Assembly (NCBI GenBank): GCA_900318345.1
Contig: ONKD01000004.1
Location: 62,001-126,000 of the forward strand
Origin: an uncultured Prevotellaceae bacterium
GTDB taxonomy: Bacteria; Bacteroidota; Bacteroidia; Bacteroidales; Muribaculaceae
DNA length: 64,000 nt
Direction: 5' to 3'
Program-made: the position numbers and the translations under genes
Shown here: one piece after another, positions 61,228-64,000 of the stretch
How positions within the stretch are numbered: position 1 is the first letter of the stretch
Layout: each line of letters begins with the position of its first letter
Notes under the pieces: model-generated
The model's database searches: none
What the model was told of the DNA's origin: nothing
The model's input: the letters and a program-made list of their open reading frames with translations, nothing else

Positions 61228-63441
61228 ATGTGGATTATGATGAGAAACAAATTCTTAATTTTGTTGTTCGGCCTGCTGCTAGCGGTGGGCTGGACAAATG
61301 ACGCATCGGCACAGAAGCTGCCGCAAGGCAAGCCCTGGTACAAGAATGCTTTCTTCCAGAGGATGACGAAGCCGACGATGACAAGTAACCCGAAAGCTGC
61401 AGGTGTCGAGTTGTCTATTGACAAACAAGCAGAGGGTATTGATGGCCAGCCGTCAAGAGCCCCAATGCGTGCCAACTACACCCAAACCGCTCCTGTGACT
61501 CACGTCAAGTCATGGTATGACGGCAAGAGCTACTCTTGGTATGATGCAGAGGGCAATTCACAGGGTACTGCAAGCTATACCGATGCCGTCACCGACTCAT
61601 GTCAGATGTTTTGGTTTATCCGTAGCATGTACATGGACACGTCGATGCCTGGTATCAAGTATAGCGAAGCGGTAGCCAATGATTTGGTATACGATGGTTG
61701 CGATTTTGGTTATTGGATCAGCGGCGATGTTACCCAAGATATCGAAATCGTAATGACCAGCTATTGTTATGTCACTTATATCGCTGTTTATGACAATTCT
61801 ACAGGTGAAAAAATTACTGAGTACGATGTTGACGACGGCGATACCCCTCCCACTGGTTGGTCGATGCCCAATTCATCTTACATGACCAGAACCCGGGACA
61901 CTAACGGTTGGTATTATTGGAAGCTCCCTGATGGTTACACAGACTTATATCCCGCTTTCACGATTTCCAAAGACCTGCTCACTGGTCATGGTGGCGTTAC
62001 TGTTTATGTTAACGCAAGGAACACCTCCAGTACTGCGAACAGAAATTACACTTATCAGGTTCGTTGCTATAACTACTACTACGGTGCTTACTATAGCAAT
62101 CTAGCCGGTGAGAAGCATTTGTTGAACTCTTCGTGGGGTGGCCAAGAAACCATGGTACATGGTCCCATTACTGCTCCCACCGAGAATGGCTATACCGTTG
62201 TGCTTGTCAAACTGAACGATGATTTTACTAATCGAGCCGAGGAATACACTTTAACCGATAGTGCATTGTACAGCTACTTTAACAAGTATGTTGATGAGTT
62301 GCAGTTGCTCACCGATGGTTTGCGCGTTAATGAGAACACGGCTGCTGCCGGTACCTTGTTCGCCTACACCGGTGATGTTAACAGATTCTTTTTCATCAGT
62401 AAGGGTAAGCTCATGCCGCTTAGTGGAAGTGAGAATTACTGGTATGATAACGATGGTAATTATGAACGGTACGCTGACCGTGCCCCCTTCTACAATATGT
62501 ACGAGGAGTTTAGTCCCTTCGTAGAAAGTGGCTCTGAGGATCACAGCGACTTCTATGAGAAATTAAAGCAGGGCACCACCTATCCTGTACTTCATGATTG
62601 CCAAAGCGTGACTCACATGCAACACTGGTTCTCGATGTCAGGAGATGCAGGATCTACCGAGAACCGTGTGAACAGCCTTGTGCTCTACATCCCCGACCAA
62701 CGTGGACAATCCAGCTCTCGTACTTACGAGGAAGCCCATCAGCCCACTGTGGGTATGTACATGATTGACCTCTATGCCGACATTGAGCCTTCATCTGACC
62801 CCGACTATTACACGACGACGGTAACGTGGGAGGACAACCTCGATGTGATTACCCATAGTGATGGCATCCCCCAGACCTACTATCTATATGAAATTTGGGA
62901 CAAGGACGGTGACGGAGATATGGACACTACGCTGGTTTACACTGGTCCGAATACCTCTTGGACCTCTTCCCAGGACCCCGACCACGGCGATTTTCTTGTG
63001 GGTGACCCCACCGCCTATGATGTCCACTACTACGTGATCGGTGTGCCCACGGCAGCCACCAATCCTGACACGTTCTTCGCCAAGAGTAATACCGACGACG
63101 TGACCGTCCCGGGCAAGACCGACTTCATTGGTCTGCAGTGGTGGCGCTACGAGAGCGACTACGTGACCAACAACGGCCAAAAGCAAGAGGTGAATTACTA
63201 CCGCAACTGGTTAGCGCCACATGCCCTAAGCACAAGTAATCAAGCGGGCATCAGCGCCGGCAACGTGGGCACCAATGGCCGCACGCTGACCTTGTATCGC
63301 GAGAACGAGCCTATCATTGACCTTGAGCTGGTAATGAACGGCAACAAGGCCTACTACCGCATCAAGTATCGCAATAGAAGTGAGAACCAGCAAGTTGAGC
63401 CTGGCTATAACGAGAACACTGGTGAATTAAATAACAACTAA
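61228..63441 (+). CDS. Large secreted protein of unknown family
   Basis: This 737-residue secreted protein has a signal peptide (MMRNKFLILLFGLLLAVGWTN to about residue 29, ending ASA-Q). The mature protein is acidic and rich in Y, W, D, N and T, with beta-strand character throughout; it has no CxxC and no dockerin-like end. A segment VTWEDNLDVITHSDGIPQTYYLYEIWDKDGDG near residue 530 looks like a fibronectin-like or cell-wall binding unit. Three in-frame ATGs lie within the first five codons; the first is used here. It shares an operon-like layout with the partial gene 14 bases downstream. Confidence 0.72.
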   Translation: MWIMMRNKFLILLFGLLLAVGWTNDASAQKLPQGKPWYKNAFFQRMTKPTMTSNPKAAGVELSIDKQAEGIDGQPSRAPMRANYTQTAPVTHVKSWYDGKSYSWYDAEGNSQGTASYTDAVTDSCQMFWFIRSMYMDTSMPGIKYSEAVANDLVYDGCDFGYWISGDVTQDIEIVMTSYCYVTYIAVYDNSTGEKITEYDVDDGDTPPTGWSMPNSSYMTRTRDTNGWYYWKLPDGYTDLYPAFTISKDLLTGHGGVTVYVNARNTSSTANRNYTYQVRCYNYYYGAYYSNLAGEKHLLNSSWGGQETMVHGPITAPTENGYTVVLVKLNDDFTNRAEEYTLTDSALYSYFNKYVDELQLLTDGLRVNENTAAAGTLFAYTGDVNRFFFISKGKLMPLSGSENYWYDNDGNYERYADRAPFYNMYEEFSPFVESGSEDHSDFYEKLKQGTTYPVLHDCQSVTHMQHWFSMSGDAGSTENRVNSLVLYIPDQRGQSSSRTYEEAHQPTVGMYMIDLYADIEPSSDPDYYTTTVTWEDNLDVITHSDGIPQTYYLYEIWDKDGDGDMDTTLVYTGPNTSWTSSQDPDHGDFLVGDPTAYDVHYYVIGVPTAATNPDTFFAKSNTDDVTVPGKTDFIGLQWWRYESDYVTNNGQKQEVNYYRNWLAPHALSTSNQAGISAGNVGTNGRTLTLYRENEPIIDLELVMNGNKAYYRIKYRNRSENQQVEPGYNENTGELNNN

Positions 63442-63455
63442 ACACGATATAAGCG

Positions 63456-64000
63456 ATGAAAAAGATATTTATTTTTGCTGCAGTCCTCGCACTGCTCACC
63501 CTGTCGCTTAATGCGCAAATGCTGCCTTACAAAGCTATAGGCAAAGAGTCTGTATACCAAGATAAAGGTAAACCAGGTTCTACTGCAGGACTTTTCCGCG
63601 CCCCCGCCAAAATTAACACGGCAGATGGAGAATTCCTAGTTGGCCCATACACTACCGATTATTTCAGCACGACTGGAAAAGGATTGTACAACACTACTAG
63701 TTATGGCCGTGTAGAGGTTAGTACTGTCATCCCTAGGTCAGACATCGAACAATACATTGGACAGGAAATCGTTGGCTACCGCTTTGCTACGGTCGGAGGA
63801 ACTGTCTCATGCTACTCCTTCTTGGTAGAATCAGAAGGTCCAAATTATTATATTAATGACCTCTATTATTGGAATATTCAAAGCGACGGTAGCTATATTG
63901 ATTTAAGTGGTAATCAATGGCATGAGTATTATCTTGATGAGCCAGTTGTATTCCAAATTCCAGATACAACACAAGCAATTTGGATTGGTTATAAATATTA
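63456..64000 (+). CDS. Secreted protein with Omp28-like N-terminal domain (partial, cut by window end)
   Basis: This open frame starts at ATG 63456 (MKKIFIFAAVLALLTLSLNAQ, a clear signal peptide) and runs off the end of the window. The visible 181 residues contain LVGPYTTDYFSTTGKGL, IGQEIVGYRFATVGG, WHEYYLDEPVVFQIP and AIWIGYKY. These line up with the N-terminal domain of the Omp28-like genes at 32.9 and 35.2 kb (GHYTTDD, FQGSKIIAFRVGL, LRIGFDYEQ). It lies 14 bases after the preceding gene, so the two are likely co-transcribed. Confidence 0.75.
   Translation, partial: MKKIFIFAAVLALLTLSLNAQMLPYKAIGKESVYQDKGKPGSTAGLFRAPAKINTADGEFLVGPYTTDYFSTTGKGLYNTTSYGRVEVSTVIPRSDIEQYIGQEIVGYRFATVGGTVSCYSFLVESEGPNYYINDLYYWNIQSDGSYIDLSGNQWHEYYLDEPVVFQIPDTTQAIWIGYKY

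Overview
The window looks like a chromosomal segment of a host-associated Bacteroidales bacterium, most plausibly of the Muribaculaceae/Prevotellaceae group. The evidence is the Bacteroidetes-type promoter boxes (TAnnTTTG, sometimes with a TTTG about 20 bases upstream), PorZ-like propeller proteins, Omp28-like and DUF4886 secreted proteins, dockerin-like repeat pairs, a C10 (streptopain-type) protease, and a division/cell-wall cluster in Bacteroidetes order. The family-level placement is inference. No phage, integrase, intact insertion sequence or CRISPR array is visible.

Layout. 0.2-8.2 kb (+): three tandem PorZ-like beta-propeller proteins and a DUF4251-type lipoprotein. 8.16-8.30 kb: a small element with terminal inverted repeats (MITE-like). 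8.3-13.9 kb (-): sbcC, sbcD and an acyltransferase. 14.0-31.0 kb (-): serS, a YqeY-like gene and a compact dcw cluster read rsmH-ftsL-ftsI-murE-mraY-murD-ftsW-murG-murC-ftsQ-ftsA-ftsZ; mraZ is not present in front of rsmH. 31.45 kb (+): lysA, divergent from the dcw cluster and consuming the same meso-diaminopimelate that MurE adds to peptidoglycan. 32.9-40.5 kb: two Omp28-like secreted proteins (+) and two DUF4886 proteins (-), all four with dockerin-like repeats. 40.7 kb: tRNA-Pro (TGG) beside a tandemly duplicated 85/87-base unit. 41.1-44.6 kb (+): aspS, a Nif3-family protein and a C4-type zinc-ribbon protein. 45.3-46.2 kb: a translationally coupled membrane protein/XRE regulator pair with a palindrome upstream. 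46.4-48.5 kb: thymidine kinase, a small 4-TM protein, and a YitT-family transporter-like protein. 48.7-52.0 kb: a large C10 protease. 52.2-55.7 kb: a three-gene module of an unknown protein with an internal duplication, a MoxR-like AAA+ ATPase and a VWA protein, closed by a strong terminator. 55.8-60.7 kb: topoisomerase IV subunit A, a DUF3316-like outer-membrane protein and an S41 protease, the last two starting inside copies of one dispersed repeat. 61.2-64.0 kb: two secreted proteins, the second cut by the window end.

The core of the window is housekeeping: division and murein synthesis, two aminoacyl-tRNA synthetases, DNA repair and decatenation. The rest is envelope and secreted material. 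The best candidates for undescribed biology are the unknown+MoxR+VWA operon, the repeat that appears to supply the start codon and leader of two adjacent secreted-protein genes, the PH-like membrane protein/XRE pair, and the CTAAC-core heptamer arrays found in several intergenic gaps.
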